This document shows, one piece after another, positions 25,015 to 33,690 of a stretch of 64,000 bases of DNA; position 1 is the stretch's first letter, and every line of letters begins with the position of its first letter. The notes beneath the pieces are model-generated. The model ran no database searches, was not told the DNA's origin, and worked only from the letters and a program-made list of their open reading frames with translations. This DNA comes from Chryseobacterium bernardetii (GTDB lineage Bacteria > Bacteroidota > Bacteroidia > Flavobacteriales > Weeksellaceae). Position numbers and translations under genes: made by a program. Where the stretch lies: NCBI RefSeq assembly GCF_003815975.1, contig NZ_CP033932.1, forward strand, positions 186,001 to 250,000, in the 5' to 3' direction.

Positions 25015-27465
25015 ATGAAAATCTTAAAATTCGGTGGAACATCCGTCGCCAGTCCCCAGAATATCCTACTGGTAGAAAATATTGTTAAAAAAGAATCTTC
25101 TAAAGACAATGTTGTAGTTATTGTATCAGCACTTCATGGAGTAACAGATCTTCTTATTAATGCGGCAGAATATGCTTCCGTTAAAAATGAAGATTATCTG
25201 CAGCTGCTTAAAAACGCAGAAGAAAAGCACTTGAATCTTGTGAAAGAGCTTATTCCCGTTTCAGAGCAGAGTTCTTTGCTGAGTTTTGTAAAAAAACACT
25301 TCAATGATCTGGAAGATCTATGCAACGGAATTTTTGTTCTCGGGGAACTTACTTCAAGAATCAAAGATAAAATTGCCTCATATGGAGAGTTCCTGTCATC
25401 CAGTATTATTGCAGCCAGACTTCAACATCAGGAACTGGACTGTTTATGGATGAATGCTGCAGAACTCATAAGAACCGACAGTAATTTCACCCACGCAAAA
25501 GTAGATTTCAATGTTACTGATGAAAACTTTAGAAATTATTTCAATAAACATCAGAGCCGTATCTTTATAGGTCCCGGGTTTATAGCAAATGACGAAAAAG
25601 GTCGTACTACTACATTAGGACGTGGCGGTTCAGATTACACTGCTGCCATTATTGCCGCTGCCATACAAGCTGAAGAACTTCAGATATGGACTGATGTAAG
25701 TGGAATGATGACTGCCGATCCACGTCTGGCTTCCCATGCAAAGCCTATTTCAGAAATTTCCTTTCACGAGGCTATGGAACTTTCCCATTTTGGAGCAAAA
25801 GTTATTTATCCACCCTCCATTCAACCAGTAATGGTAAAAAATATTAATCTTAAAATTAAAAACACTTTTGATCCTGAAGCACAGGGAACACTGGTTTCCC
25901 ACCACCTGAATGTTTCAGCAAATGAAAAACACCAGGTAGCCGTAGGTATTTCAAATATGGGCAATATTGCCCTCCTTACTTTGGAAGGAAGTGGAATGGT
26001 GGGAATTCCAGGGATTTCAGCAAAACTGTTTCAGTGCCTGAGCCAGGAAAAAATAAATATTATTCTGATTACCCAGGGGTCTTCGGAACATTCCATCACT
26101 ATTGCCATTCACGAAAAGGATATGTCAGCCGCCGAAAATGCAATTAATATTTCTTTCGCAGATGATATTGATTTAAAAAGAGTTGCTCCCGTCAAAATAG
26201 AAACAGGCCTTTCAATTGTAGCGCTGGTAGGGGAAAATATGAAAAGCAGAAGTGGTGTAAGTGCCAAAATGTTTGGATGTCTGGGAAATAACGGAATCAA
26301 TATCAGAACAATTGCACAGGGTTCTTCGGAAAGAAATATCAGTGTGGTTATTGCTGAAAAGGATGCCAGAAAAGCAGTTAATGTTCTCCATGAAGAGTTT
26401 TTTGAATCTGAAATTAAACAGATCCATCTTTATATCTGCGGAACTGGAAATGTAGGGACTAAACTTATCCGGCAGATCTATGACCAGAATCAATACCTGA
26501 GGGAAAACCACTTTATCAATTTAAGAATTGCCGGACTTTCCAACAGCCGAAAGATGATCTTTGCAGACAGAGGTATTTCCGAGCAAGCATACATCAACTG
26601 GAATGAAGACGGTATAGAAGCTTCCGCTCAAAAGTTTGCAGAAGAAATTATTGCCCGTAACCTAAGGAACTCTGTTTTTGTGGATATCACAGCAAGTGCT
26701 GAAATTCCGGAAGTATATGAAAGCCTGTTGAAAAGAAGCATCAATATTGTTGCCTGCAATAAAATTGCCGCTTCATCAGATTTTGAAAAATATACCCTGT
26801 TAAAGAATACTGCCAGAAATCATAACTGCAGTTTTCATTTTGAAACAAATGTAGGAGCCGGACTTCCTGTTATTGGAACAATCAATGATCTTATCAAAAG
26901 CGGTGATAAAATAACTTCCATTGAAGCAGTACTCAGCGGAACATTAAATTTTGTATTCAATACTTATGATGGCAGCAGAACATTTTCTGAAGTAGTAGCA
27001 CAGGCACAAAAAGAAGGCTATACAGAACCGGACCCAAGGTTGGATCTTTCAGGAACTGATGTTGCGAGAAAAATATTAATTCTTGCCAGGGAAGCAGGAT
27101 ATCCGCTTCAGTTTGAAGAAATTGAAAATATAGGCTTTCTGCCTGAAGCCTGTATGGAAGGAAGTGTAGAGCATTTCTATGAAAAGCTTACAGAATATGA
27201 AAGTCATTTTAAATCATTGTTCAGCAATGCAAAGAATGAAGGGAAAATATTGAAGTATACTGCAGAATTTAAAGATGGAAAAGCTAAGGTTGGCTTACAG
27301 CACATTGCTCCGGGCAGCGACCTGTTTCATCTTTATGGAAAAGATAATATTGTCATTTTTAAAACTTTAAGATACTCAGAGCAGCCATTAGTCATAAAAG
27401 GTGCCGGTGCGGGAGCCGAAGTAACTGCCAGTGGGATTTTCGCAGACATCATCCGTTCAGTTTAA
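25015..27465 (+). CDS. thrA: Bifunctional aspartate kinase / homoserine dehydrogenase I
   Basis: An 816-residue fusion. The N-terminal aspartate kinase has KFGGTSVASPQN at residues 4-15 and TLGRGGSDYTAA. Two ACT regulatory domains occupy about 310-460 (IPGISAKLFQCLSQEKINIILITQGSSE and RSGVSAKMFGCLGNNGINIRTIAQGSSE, split by family convention), the likely threonine feedback site. The C-terminal homoserine dehydrogenase starts with the Rossmann motif ICGTGNVGTKL near 474 and has a catalytic region around NVGAGLPVIGT and GTLNFVFNTYDG. It catalyses the first and third steps from aspartate toward threonine and methionine. It is the first structural gene after the attenuator. Confidence 0.97.
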   Translation: MKILKFGGTSVASPQNILLVENIVKKESSKDNVVVIVSALHGVTDLLINAAEYASVKNEDYLQLLKNAEEKHLNLVKELIPVSEQSSLLSFVKKHFNDLEDLCNGIFVLGELTSRIKDKIASYGEFLSSSIIAARLQHQELDCLWMNAAELIRTDSNFTHAKVDFNVTDENFRNYFNKHQSRIFIGPGFIANDEKGRTTTLGRGGSDYTAAIIAAAIQAEELQIWTDVSGMMTADPRLASHAKPISEISFHEAMELSHFGAKVIYPPSIQPVMVKNINLKIKNTFDPEAQGTLVSHHLNVSANEKHQVAVGISNMGNIALLTLEGSGMVGIPGISAKLFQCLSQEKINIILITQGSSEHSITIAIHEKDMSAAENAINISFADDIDLKRVAPVKIETGLSIVALVGENMKSRSGVSAKMFGCLGNNGINIRTIAQGSSERNISVVIAEKDARKAVNVLHEEFFESEIKQIHLYICGTGNVGTKLIRQIYDQNQYLRENHFINLRIAGLSNSRKMIFADRGISEQAYINWNEDGIEASAQKFAEEIIARNLRNSVFVDITASAEIPEVYESLLKRSINIVACNKIAASSDFEKYTLLKNTARNHNCSFHFETNVGAGLPVIGTINDLIKSGDKITSIEAVLSGTLNFVFNTYDGSRTFSEVVAQAQKEGYTEPDPRLDLSGTDVARKILILAREAGYPLQFEEIENIGFLPEACMEGSVEHFYEKLTEYESHFKSLFSNAKNEGKILKYTAEFKDGKAKVGLQHIAPGSDLFHLYGKDNIVIFKTLRYSEQPLVIKGAGAGAEVTASGIFADIIRSV

Positions 27466-27476
27466 AAACAAAAAAT

Positions 27477-28412
27477 ATGAAAAATGTAAAATTAAAAATT
27501 CCGGCTACTGTTGCCAACCTTGTATGTGGATTCGATATTCTGGGAATGGCCGTTAATGAACCTTATGATGAAATGGAAATCCGTTTACTGGAAACTCCTG
27601 AAATAATTATCAAACACAAAGATTCTTTTGGGCTTCCTGAAGAACCTGCTAAAAATGTAGCGGGAATGGTTCTTTTAAAAATTCAGGAACATTATCATCT
27701 AAAAAATGGTTTTGAGGTCATTATTCATAAACACATAAAACCTGGAAGCGGACTTGGCTCCAGCGCGGCTAGCGCCGCCGGAGCCGCCATGGGGGCCAAT
27801 ATTGTACTGGGAAATATCATGTCAAAGGATGAAATGGTTCATTTTGCCATGTTCGGGGAAGAGCTTGCTTCAGGAGTTCGCCACGCAGACAATATTGCAC
27901 CATGCATTTATGGAGGGATTACTTTGGTAAAATCTACAAATCCCATTGATATTATCCCATTGAATGCTCCTGATTTATTTGTTGCAGCAGTTCATCCCCA
28001 GGTTGAAGTTAAAACTTCAGATTCAAGACAGATTTTAAAGAAAAACATTACGTTGAAAAGTGCTGTTGAACAATGGGGGAATATTGCCGGATTGGTTGCC
28101 GGTATCCAGAAAAATGACTTTGCATTAATTGGCAGAAGCCTCAATGATGTCATTATAGAACCTGTAAGAAGTATTTTAATCCCAAGATTTGATGAAATTA
28201 AATCCAAAAGCCTTCAGCTTGGAGCTTTGGGCGGAGGAATTTCAGGATCAGGACCATCTATTTTCATGCTGACAGAAAAAAAAGAAACTGCAGAAAAGGT
28301 CGCCGGCCTCATGAAATCAATGTATAACGAAATCAATATAGACAACTTCGTCTATGTCTCCAAAATAAACCCGGCAGGAATTGAAATTATTGAAGAAACA
28401 GAATTAGATTAG
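27477..28412 (+). CDS. thrB: Homoserine kinase
   Basis: A 311-residue GHMP-family kinase that phosphorylates homoserine. The ATP motif PGSGLGSSAASAAG lies near residues 88-101 and the C-terminal GGGISGSGPSIFML completes the family pattern. It starts 11 bp after thrA and ends 5 bp before thrC, so the three genes form one operon under the Thr leader. Confidence 0.97.
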   Translation: MKNVKLKIPATVANLVCGFDILGMAVNEPYDEMEIRLLETPEIIIKHKDSFGLPEEPAKNVAGMVLLKIQEHYHLKNGFEVIIHKHIKPGSGLGSSAASAAGAAMGANIVLGNIMSKDEMVHFAMFGEELASGVRHADNIAPCIYGGITLVKSTNPIDIIPLNAPDLFVAAVHPQVEVKTSDSRQILKKNITLKSAVEQWGNIAGLVAGIQKNDFALIGRSLNDVIIEPVRSILIPRFDEIKSKSLQLGALGGGISGSGPSIFMLTEKKETAEKVAGLMKSMYNEINIDNFVYVSKINPAGIEIIEETELD

Positions 28413-28417
28413 AACAG

Positions 28418-29722
28418 ATGAAATATTATAACTTAAAACATAGTGAAGAAAAAGTAGATTTCAGAACTGCAGCCATAAAAGGACAGGGAAAAGACAAAGG
28501 ATTATTCTTTCCTGAAAATCTTCCGTTATTCAATGAAGAATTTATTCAAAACCTTCACCAATATTCTGATGAAGAAATTGCTTATCAATGTATGAAAGAT
28601 TTTGTGGGAGATGAAATTCCTTCGGAAGTTCTGAGAAAGATTGTTGCTGAAACCATCAGCTTTGAAATTCCTTTGATAAAGATTAATGATGAGATCTCTG
28701 TGCTGGAGCTTTTCCACGGCCCTACCCTTGCATTCAAAGATATTGGTGCTGGATTTATGAGCAGATGCCTGTCTTATTTTTTAGAAAATCAGCAGAAAAA
28801 AGTGACTGTTCTGGTAGCTACTTCCGGAGATACCGGCGGAGCAGTTGCGCACGGATTTTATAATCTTCCGGGAATTGATGTTGTTATTCTCTACCCTAAA
28901 AACAGGGTAAGCCCCGTTCAGGAAAAGCAGCTTACCGCACTCGGGAAAAATATTTATGCACTGGAAGTCAATGGCAGCTTCGATGATTGTCAAAGCCTCG
29001 TAAAACAAGCTTTTTCCAATGAAGAAATCAACAACACATTGTTTCTTACCTCGGCTAATTCAATCAATATTGCCAGATGGCTTCCACAACAGATCTATTA
29101 CTTACTGGCATTAAAACAGTGGCAGCAAAGAGAAAATAAGATTCCTGTCATCTGTGTTCCAAGTGGAAATTTCGGAAATATCTGTGCCGGAATTTTAGCC
29201 CATCTTCGTGGTCTTCCTGCAGAACATTTCATTGCAGCGTGTAATGCGAATGACGTAATTCCTGAATACCTGAAAACCCGGGCTTTTAACCCTAAAGATG
29301 CTGTACCTACCCTATCCAATGCCATGGATGTGGGAGATCCCAGCAATTTTGTCAGAATCCTTGAACTTTTCAATAATGAATTTGATTCTTTGAAGAATAC
29401 AATATCAGGTTATTCAACAGATGATCAAGAAACGATGCACACCATTACAAAAGTGTACAATAAATATCATTATATTCTGGATCCTCACAGTGCCGTAGCT
29501 TTTACTTCTCTTGAACAATATCTTAAAGAAAATCCGGGTAAAAAAGGGTTCATTCTGGGAACGGCACATCCAGTGAAGTTCCCTGATGCTGTGGAAAAAG
29601 CCATCAAAACAAAAATTGAAATTCCACAATCTCTGGAAGCCTTGATGAAAAAGGAGAAAAAAACTATAGAAATTAATTCAGATTTTGAAGAATTAAAGCG
29701 ATTTTTGCTTAATAAAAATTAA
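28418..29722 (+). CDS. thrC: Threonine synthase
   Basis: A 434-residue PLP enzyme that converts phosphohomoserine to threonine. The PLP lysine lies in HGPTLAFKDIGAGFM near residue 107. The phosphate-binding loop ATSGDTGGAVAHG and the later CVPSGNFGNICAG are intact. Length fits the short bacterial class. It overlaps nothing, and its stop lies 3 bp before folB, implying read-through. Confidence 0.97.
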   Translation: MKYYNLKHSEEKVDFRTAAIKGQGKDKGLFFPENLPLFNEEFIQNLHQYSDEEIAYQCMKDFVGDEIPSEVLRKIVAETISFEIPLIKINDEISVLELFHGPTLAFKDIGAGFMSRCLSYFLENQQKKVTVLVATSGDTGGAVAHGFYNLPGIDVVILYPKNRVSPVQEKQLTALGKNIYALEVNGSFDDCQSLVKQAFSNEEINNTLFLTSANSINIARWLPQQIYYLLALKQWQQRENKIPVICVPSGNFGNICAGILAHLRGLPAEHFIAACNANDVIPEYLKTRAFNPKDAVPTLSNAMDVGDPSNFVRILELFNNEFDSLKNTISGYSTDDQETMHTITKVYNKYHYILDPHSAVAFTSLEQYLKENPGKKGFILGTAHPVKFPDAVEKAIKTKIEIPQSLEALMKKEKKTIEINSDFEELKRFLLNKN

Positions 29723-29725
29723 GCA

Positions 29726-30094
29726 ATGAGTAAGATATATCTTGAAGATGTAAAAATATATGCCTACCATGGAGTTTTACCCGAGGAAAATATTATTGGT
29801 ACCTATTATATTTTAAATGCAGAACTTCATACCGATTTGTGGAAAGCAGCAGAATCTGATGATCTGAATGATACCATAAGCTATGCAGATATCAATGATA
29901 TTATCCATCAGGAGATGAAGATCAAATCTAAGCTTCTGGAACACGTTGCCGGGAGAATTATTTCAAAAATACATGACAGCTTTCCGCAAATCGACTATAT
30001 CAGGCTTAAGCTTACCAAAACAGCCCCACCTATGCAGGGTGAAATGAAAGGAGCAAGCGTTGAACTGGAAAAAAGCTTTAAGCCGGAGAATTAA
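29726..30094 (+). CDS. folB: Dihydroneopterin aldolase
   Basis: A 122-residue folate enzyme (dihydroneopterin to 6-hydroxymethyl-dihydropterin and glycolaldehyde). The motifs IYAYHGVLPEEN (residues 11-22), DTISYADI and LLEHVAGRI, plus the Lys in RLKLTKTAPP, are typical. It sits 3 bp after thrC, so it is probably co-transcribed with the threonine genes, an unrelated pathway joined by position. Confidence 0.93.
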   Translation: MSKIYLEDVKIYAYHGVLPEENIIGTYYILNAELHTDLWKAAESDDLNDTISYADINDIIHQEMKIKSKLLEHVAGRIISKIHDSFPQIDYIRLKLTKTAPPMQGEMKGASVELEKSFKPEN

Positions 30095-30129
30095 AATCCT
30101 TATTTTTATTTTATTAAAAAAATACAAAA

Positions 30130-31494
30130 TTGAAATTCGTTAAAATATTATTTTTAGTAGCATTCATCAATGCTTTCGGTCAGGCAGGTGCTGATAACCA
30201 GTTGGCGGGTTATAACTTTCCAAAGATTAAATCCAGCATTACTATGCCGGTAACCATTCCGCTTTCAGAACTCAGTAATATGGTCAATGCCTCTGTAAAA
30301 GATCTTATCTACCAGGATGACTCTTATACGGACAATAATAATGATCAGTTTAAGGTTAAAGTCTGGAAAACACGCCCCATCCGTTTGGTAGGCGGAACAA
30401 GCCAAAACCTGCTGATAGAAGTTCCATTAAAGATCTGGGCAGAAAAAGGAATTGGAACACTGGGAGTTTACTCTTACCAGAATACCACTTTTGAGACGGT
30501 AATGTCCTTTAATACAACTATTACTTTTAAAAATAACTGGACCGTTATTACCAATACCCGTCCCAATGGCTTCAGATGGGTAACAAAACCGGTTCTCGAT
30601 TATGGAAGAATACAAATTCCCATTACTCCTATCGTTGAAAAAAGTTTGAAGGAACAACAGGAAAAATTTTGTAAAACCATCGATCAGCAAATGTCTACCC
30701 AGCTGAATTTCCAGCAATATGCTATTATGGCCTGGAATACATTTGCACAGCCATTCAATATTTCGGAAGAATATAATACATGGCTGAAAGTAAGTCCGGT
30801 AAGCGTTAATATTACCCCTTTAAAATTTTACGGAAACCAGATCAATGCAACACTTGGGATTGATATTTTCTCAGAAACATTTACAGGAAATAAGCCTGCT
30901 GCATCTCCAGCTGTAACATCTGCAACCAACTTTAACTTTTCACCTACTGTTGCTGATAAATTTGTATTGCAGACTACGGCTAATATTCCTTTTACCGAAG
31001 CCAGTAATATGGCCCGAAAAACTTTTCTGAATAAAGAATTTGATATCAGGGATTCAAAAGTAAAAGTAACAGATATCAGAGTGTATGGTGTAGATAACAG
31101 GATTATCCTTGAAGCACAGACGGAAGGCTATATTAAAGGAACTGCCGTTATTTCAGGTATTCCGGTATATGATCAAGGCAAAAGAAAAATTGTTCTATCT
31201 GATACCAAGTTCAAGCTGAAAACAATGAATATTCTTCAAAAAACAGCTTCTCTCCTATTCCAAGGGAAAATTGTAAAGATGATTGAGGAAGAATACGGAA
31301 TTCCAACCCAGGAATTAGAAGAGACCTCAAGAAAAAGTATTGAAGATGCTTTCAATAAAGAATATTATAAAGGATTAAAGATGAGCGGAAGGGTATTTGA
31401 CCTAAAACCGAGTAAAATCCTTCTCAACAGTACAGGAATTACGGCCGTTATTGATACAAATGCTACCTTAAAACTTCTTGTGAATGGGTTCTAA
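30130..31494 (+). CDS. DUF4403 family secreted protein
   Basis: A 454-residue protein that I place in DUF4403 from its overall pattern: MPVTIPLSELSNMVNASVKDLIYQDD, the NTTITFKNNWTVITNTRPNGF block and a repeated beta-rich second half starting TTANIPFTEASNMARKTF. The start is TTG at 30130: the signal peptide MKFVKILFLVAFINAFGQ begins exactly there and there is no ATG option before it. It is secreted to the periplasm or anchored at the outer membrane. The function is unknown. It lies 35 bp after folB on the same strand. Confidence 0.8.
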   Translation: MKFVKILFLVAFINAFGQAGADNQLAGYNFPKIKSSITMPVTIPLSELSNMVNASVKDLIYQDDSYTDNNNDQFKVKVWKTRPIRLVGGTSQNLLIEVPLKIWAEKGIGTLGVYSYQNTTFETVMSFNTTITFKNNWTVITNTRPNGFRWVTKPVLDYGRIQIPITPIVEKSLKEQQEKFCKTIDQQMSTQLNFQQYAIMAWNTFAQPFNISEEYNTWLKVSPVSVNITPLKFYGNQINATLGIDIFSETFTGNKPAASPAVTSATNFNFSPTVADKFVLQTTANIPFTEASNMARKTFLNKEFDIRDSKVKVTDIRVYGVDNRIILEAQTEGYIKGTAVISGIPVYDQGKRKIVLSDTKFKLKTMNILQKTASLLFQGKIVKMIEEEYGIPTQELEETSRKSIEDAFNKEYYKGLKMSGRVFDLKPSKILLNSTGITAVIDTNATLKLLVNGF

Positions 31495-31665
31495 AACTAA
31501 AAAATTTTACTCAGCGTCTTCTTCTTGATATTACACACTTTTTCAGGCTCAATAAAGTCTTAATAATTTTTAAAAAAAGACCTATAAATGATGAAAATTA
31601 TGAGCCTGAAAAACAGACAAAAAGCAAAATTGAGAGTTTAAAAATGAAAGAAATTGCATAAAAAC
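31495..31665 (+). other. Spacer with a 13-bp inverted repeat before tRNA-Cys
   Basis: TTTTTCAGGCTCA (31539-31551) and TGAGCCTGAAAAA (31601-31613) are exact reverse complements with 49 nt between them. The loop itself can pair further through GTCTT and AAGAC. There is no T-tract after the second arm. It may be a structured end of the DUF4403 transcript or a remnant of a small mobile element. Confidence 0.5.
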
Positions 31666-31696
31666 TTTGGTTTGTAAAGAAATTTAGCTATATTTG
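31666..31696 (+). promoter_or_regulatory. Promoter of tRNA-Cys
   Basis: TTTG at 31666-31669, a 19-bp spacer and TATATTTG at 31689-31696 match the consensus exactly. The tRNA starts 24 bp later. Confidence 0.8.
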
Positions 31697-31720
31697 CACA
31701 CCTCAAAAATGGTAAGACAT

Positions 31721-31791
31721 GGTACTTTGGCCGAGCGGCTAGGCAGTGGTCTGCAACACCATCTACAGCGGTTCGAATCCGCTAGGTACCT
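31721..31791 (+). tRNA. tRNA-Cys (anticodon GCA)
   Basis: A 71-nt cloverleaf. The acceptor stem pairs GGTACTT with AGGTACC with one G-T pair. The D arm contains GCCGAGCGGCTAGGC. The anticodon arm GTGGTCTGCAACACCAT presents GCA. The T arm GCGGTTCGAATCCGC is perfect. The discriminator base is T, as is usual for tRNA-Cys, and the CCA end is not encoded. Confidence 0.97.
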
Positions 31792-31796
31792 CTTAA

Positions 31797-31827
31797 AACC
31801 TCTAAATTTTATTTAGAGGTTTTTTTA
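31797..31827 (+). terminator. Terminator of tRNA-Cys
   Basis: AACCTCTAAAT and ATTTAGAGGTT form an 11-bp stem with loop TTT, followed by T6 or more. Confidence 0.95.
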
Positions 31828-32036
31828 TGCAATTTCATTTCAACAATAAAGAGAATTGACAGGCAAAAGCTAACGGAGTTAATTTCATCTTTCTTTACCG
31901 CTTAAGAAACTATACAAGAAAAGACTGCCCTTTCTGTTAAATTAATTAAGGTAAACAATACCTGCACCTCAGTTTTTTACGGAAATCCATAACCCGAAAA
32001 TCTTTTTTTTCTACAATTTTGCATAAAGCCAATCCC

Positions 32037-32354
32037 ATGAAAAAAGCAAAATTACGTACCATAAGAAAGCAAAAAGGCTATTCGCAGCAACAGGTAGCAG
32101 ATGTCATTCCAACAGAAGTTTCCAATTACAGCAGAAAAGAAAACGGCTATATAAAAATTACAAAAAATGAATGGGAAAAAATTGCTCGATTCTTCAATGT
32201 TCCTGTAGAGGAAATTTACGAAGAAGATTATCCAGTTTATATTCCCAACGGGATATCCCGTGACAACATCCATGCTTATATTTCCCAATTAGAAAAAGAA
32301 AACATAGCATTACTGAAGAAAATTGAAATACTGAAGAACATTATTAACCATTAG
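32037..32354 (+). CDS. Small XRE/HTH-domain regulator
   Basis: A 105-residue protein with an N-terminal Cro/C1-type helix-turn-helix (LRTIRKQKGYSQQQVADVIPTEVSNYSRKENGY, split by family convention). A short acidic middle and a C-terminal coiled-coil-like tail (SQLEKENIALLKKIEILKNI) follow, probably for dimerisation. I chose the ATG at 32037; a TTG 18 nt upstream is also in frame. It is the first gene after tRNA-Cys in a gene-poor stretch with small ORFs. Its target is unknown. Confidence 0.85.
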   Translation: MKKAKLRTIRKQKGYSQQQVADVIPTEVSNYSRKENGYIKITKNEWEKIARFFNVPVEEIYEEDYPVYIPNGISRDNIHAYISQLEKENIALLKKIEILKNIINH

Positions 32355-32402
32355 TATAAATATCGAAATGGTTAGGATGAATGCAAAACCTTTTTAAATT
32401 AA

Positions 32403-32433
32403 AACAAGTTCTTCCATCCAGGAAGAACTTGTT
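32403..32433. terminator. 13-bp perfect hairpin downstream of the XRE gene
   Basis: AACAAGTTCTTCC and GGAAGAACTTGTT with loop ATCCA form a perfect stem. The following bases are AAAATAATG and not a T-tract. It is therefore either a weak terminator, an RNA-stability element, or another member of the hairpin-plus-ATG family seen downstream. Confidence 0.5.
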
Positions 32434-32535
32434 AAAATAATGCAAAAAGTGATGATGGATAGAAAATTATCTTAATCAAAGATAAATGAACCTGGATACT
32501 GCCCTTTATGAGTACCGTCATATAGAAACAAAAAA

Positions 32536-32556
32536 ATCCTCGGAAATTCCGAGGAT
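32536..32556 (+). promoter_or_regulatory. Hairpin before the micro-ORF at 32571
   Basis: ATCCTCGGAA and TTCCGAGGAT flank a single A, giving a stem of 8-10 bp. Its end is 14 nt before an ATG, with AAAAACTAATAACC in between. The hairpins at 33192-33207 and 33484-33500 have the same 14-nt distance. Confidence 0.55.
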
Positions 32557-32570
32557 AAAAACTAATAACC

Positions 32571-32684
32571 ATGAAAACTCAAATTAAACATGAGTTGCAT
32601 TGGTATATTGAAAAATCGTGCCAAGAATTACTTTTTTTGAAAAAAAAATATTTTTTTATTCATAAACAGAGAAAATATGATTAA
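32571..32684 (+). CDS. Possible 37-residue peptide after hairpin
   Basis: An ORF starting MKTQIKHELHWYIEKSC and continuing with a K/Y/F-rich tail of biased, AT-driven composition. It is listed because of the hairpin placed 14 nt before its ATG, a geometry repeated twice further on. It has no recognised family. The tail may be a decayed frame. Confidence 0.3.
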   Translation: MKTQIKHELHWYIEKSCQELLFLKKKYFFIHKQRKYD

Positions 32685-32928
32685 AAATTTAACACACAAA
32701 ACAGACTGAACATTAAATATATACAAATAATAACTCCACTAAACACTACAACCTTATACACGAACCTTATAATCATTAACAATTCAATAATTTTTAAAAA
32801 CAATAAAATAAAAATCATACATAGAAAAGGAATATTCCAAAAAATAATACTAAAGTCAAGAAAGGCAGAAAAAATTACAACTTGGCACAATTTATTCTGC
32901 TATTACCATAACATTTAAACCCGATGTC

Positions 32929-33156
32929 ATGTCACAAAAACAATTTAAAAAAATAGATTTTGTTCAAAACAATGAAGAGCAATATCAGATCGAATTTAAA
33001 ATAAGTGAAATAGGAGAAGGAATAAACCTTATTGTACAGAGACTGAATGAAAATGGTGAATATGAAATGATACAAGCTCCTATCAGAAGATTAAATGACC
33101 GTGTATTTGTTGTTTGGGATCATCCTTTTGACGGCAGACTCATTTTTGAAGCATAA
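32929..33156 (+). CDS. Small protein of unknown function
   Basis: A 75-residue soluble, acidic protein. It has a balanced amino-acid composition (MSQKQFKKIDFVQNNEEQ at the start, VFVVWDHPFDGRLIFEA at the end), unlike the random translations around it, so it is probably real. I recognise no family. It lies in the gene-poor stretch after tRNA-Cys, between two groups of hairpin-led micro-ORFs. Confidence 0.6.
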   Translation: MSQKQFKKIDFVQNNEEQYQIEFKISEIGEGINLIVQRLNENGEYEMIQAPIRRLNDRVFVVWDHPFDGRLIFEA

Positions 33157-33185
33157 GATACCTGTGAAAAAAATGTTCATGACTA

Positions 33186-33260
33186 AAAAAAGCCTCCGGA
33201 CGGAGGCCTCAAAAAACACAAATGATGAAAAAAAATTTTATATCAGAAATAAAAAATTAA
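33186..33260 (+). repeat. Hairpin-leader repeat, copy A, with 12-codon ORF
   Basis: The stem GCCTCCG/CGGAGGC (33192-33207) is followed 14 nt later by ATGATG opening a 12-codon ORF (MMKKNFISEIKN). About 45 nt are nearly identical to copy B at 33478-33530. Read on the minus strand, the element also looks like a terminator with T6 after the stem. Confidence 0.6.
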
Positions 33261-33360
33261 TCTTTTAATTCTAACCCAAAAATAAATCTAACTTTTTATT
33301 TATTTTATGAGCATAATCATAAAGCAGATAAATTTTAATTTCTTTCTTTTTGTAAAATAA

Positions 33361-33384
33361 AAAGTTCCTCAATTGAGGAACTTT
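33361..33384. promoter_or_regulatory. 10-bp stem-loop
   Basis: AAAGTTCCTC and GAGGAACTTT flank AATT. The next ATG, 16 nt later, is followed at once by GAA and a stop. It is a possible diverged member of the hairpin family or a small terminator. Confidence 0.4.
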
Positions 33385-33477
33385 ATAATCATAAGGATAT
33401 ATGGAATAGAAAATGATATTCAAAGATACTGTGTATGTTGTATAATCTATATGAGTATAATCATAATACAATAAAAA

Positions 33478-33586
33478 GAAAAGGCCTCCTGAATGGAGGC
33501 CTAAAAAAACACAAATGATGAAAAAAAATCTATTCAGAAAAAATCCAAACAGAATATGTATAAACTGCACCTGTACTGCTTCCTAA
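33478..33586 (+). repeat. Hairpin-leader repeat, copy B, with 23-codon ORF
   Basis: The stem AGGCCTCC/GGAGGCCT (33482-33502) precedes ATGATG at 33515. Its inner GGAGGC arm ends 14 nt before the ATG, as in copy A. The ORF starts MMKKNLFRKNPNRICINC and ends at 33586 with three cysteines. It matches copy A from the stem through the poly-A run after ATGATG. Confidence 0.6.
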
Positions 33587-33637
33587 AAGAAGCTATACTA
33601 CATCCCGCAGCTATTAATTACTGTATATTGATTAAAA

Positions 33638-33655
33638 AATCCTCATTCGAGGATT
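33638..33655. promoter_or_regulatory. 7-bp stem-loop near the end of the minus-strand gene
   Basis: AATCCTC and GAGGATT with loop ATTC. It lies 35 bp past the stop of the secreted protein at 33691-34137 and, on the minus strand, is followed by TTTTTTAAT. It is a plausible terminator for that gene. Confidence 0.5.
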
Positions 33656-33690
33656 GGTAAATGTAGATAAATATTTTGTCTTTCACAAAG

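Larger units (their letters stand above)
32355..32928 (+). other. AT-rich gene-poor region with hairpins and micro-ORFs
   Basis: A 574-bp stretch. It holds the hairpin at 32403-32433, followed by an 11-codon ORF at 32440-32475, and the hairpin at 32536-32556, followed by the 37-codon ORF at 32571. The rest, about 32690-32890, is very AT-rich with no supported gene. Confidence 0.5.
33157..33690 (+). other. Gene-poor region with four stem-loops and micro-ORFs
   Basis: A 534-bp AT-rich stretch. Stem-loops lie at 33192-33207, 33361-33384, 33482-33502 and 33638-33655, all with CCTC/GAGG-containing stems. The first and third are followed by an almost identical leader, AAAAAACACAAATGATG, and micro-ORFs starting MMKKN. 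No larger gene is supported on either strand. Confidence 0.55.

Noticed and set aside
32681..32890. 69-codon hydrophobic minus-strand ORF
   Set aside because: It lies in a very AT-rich stretch, has extreme F/I/V bias and no start signals, and looks like a chance translation of A/T runs.
33271..33570. 99-codon minus-strand ORF over the hairpins
   Set aside because: Its composition is dominated by F/Y/I/L from AT-rich DNA, and it runs through three stem-loops that fit other roles better.
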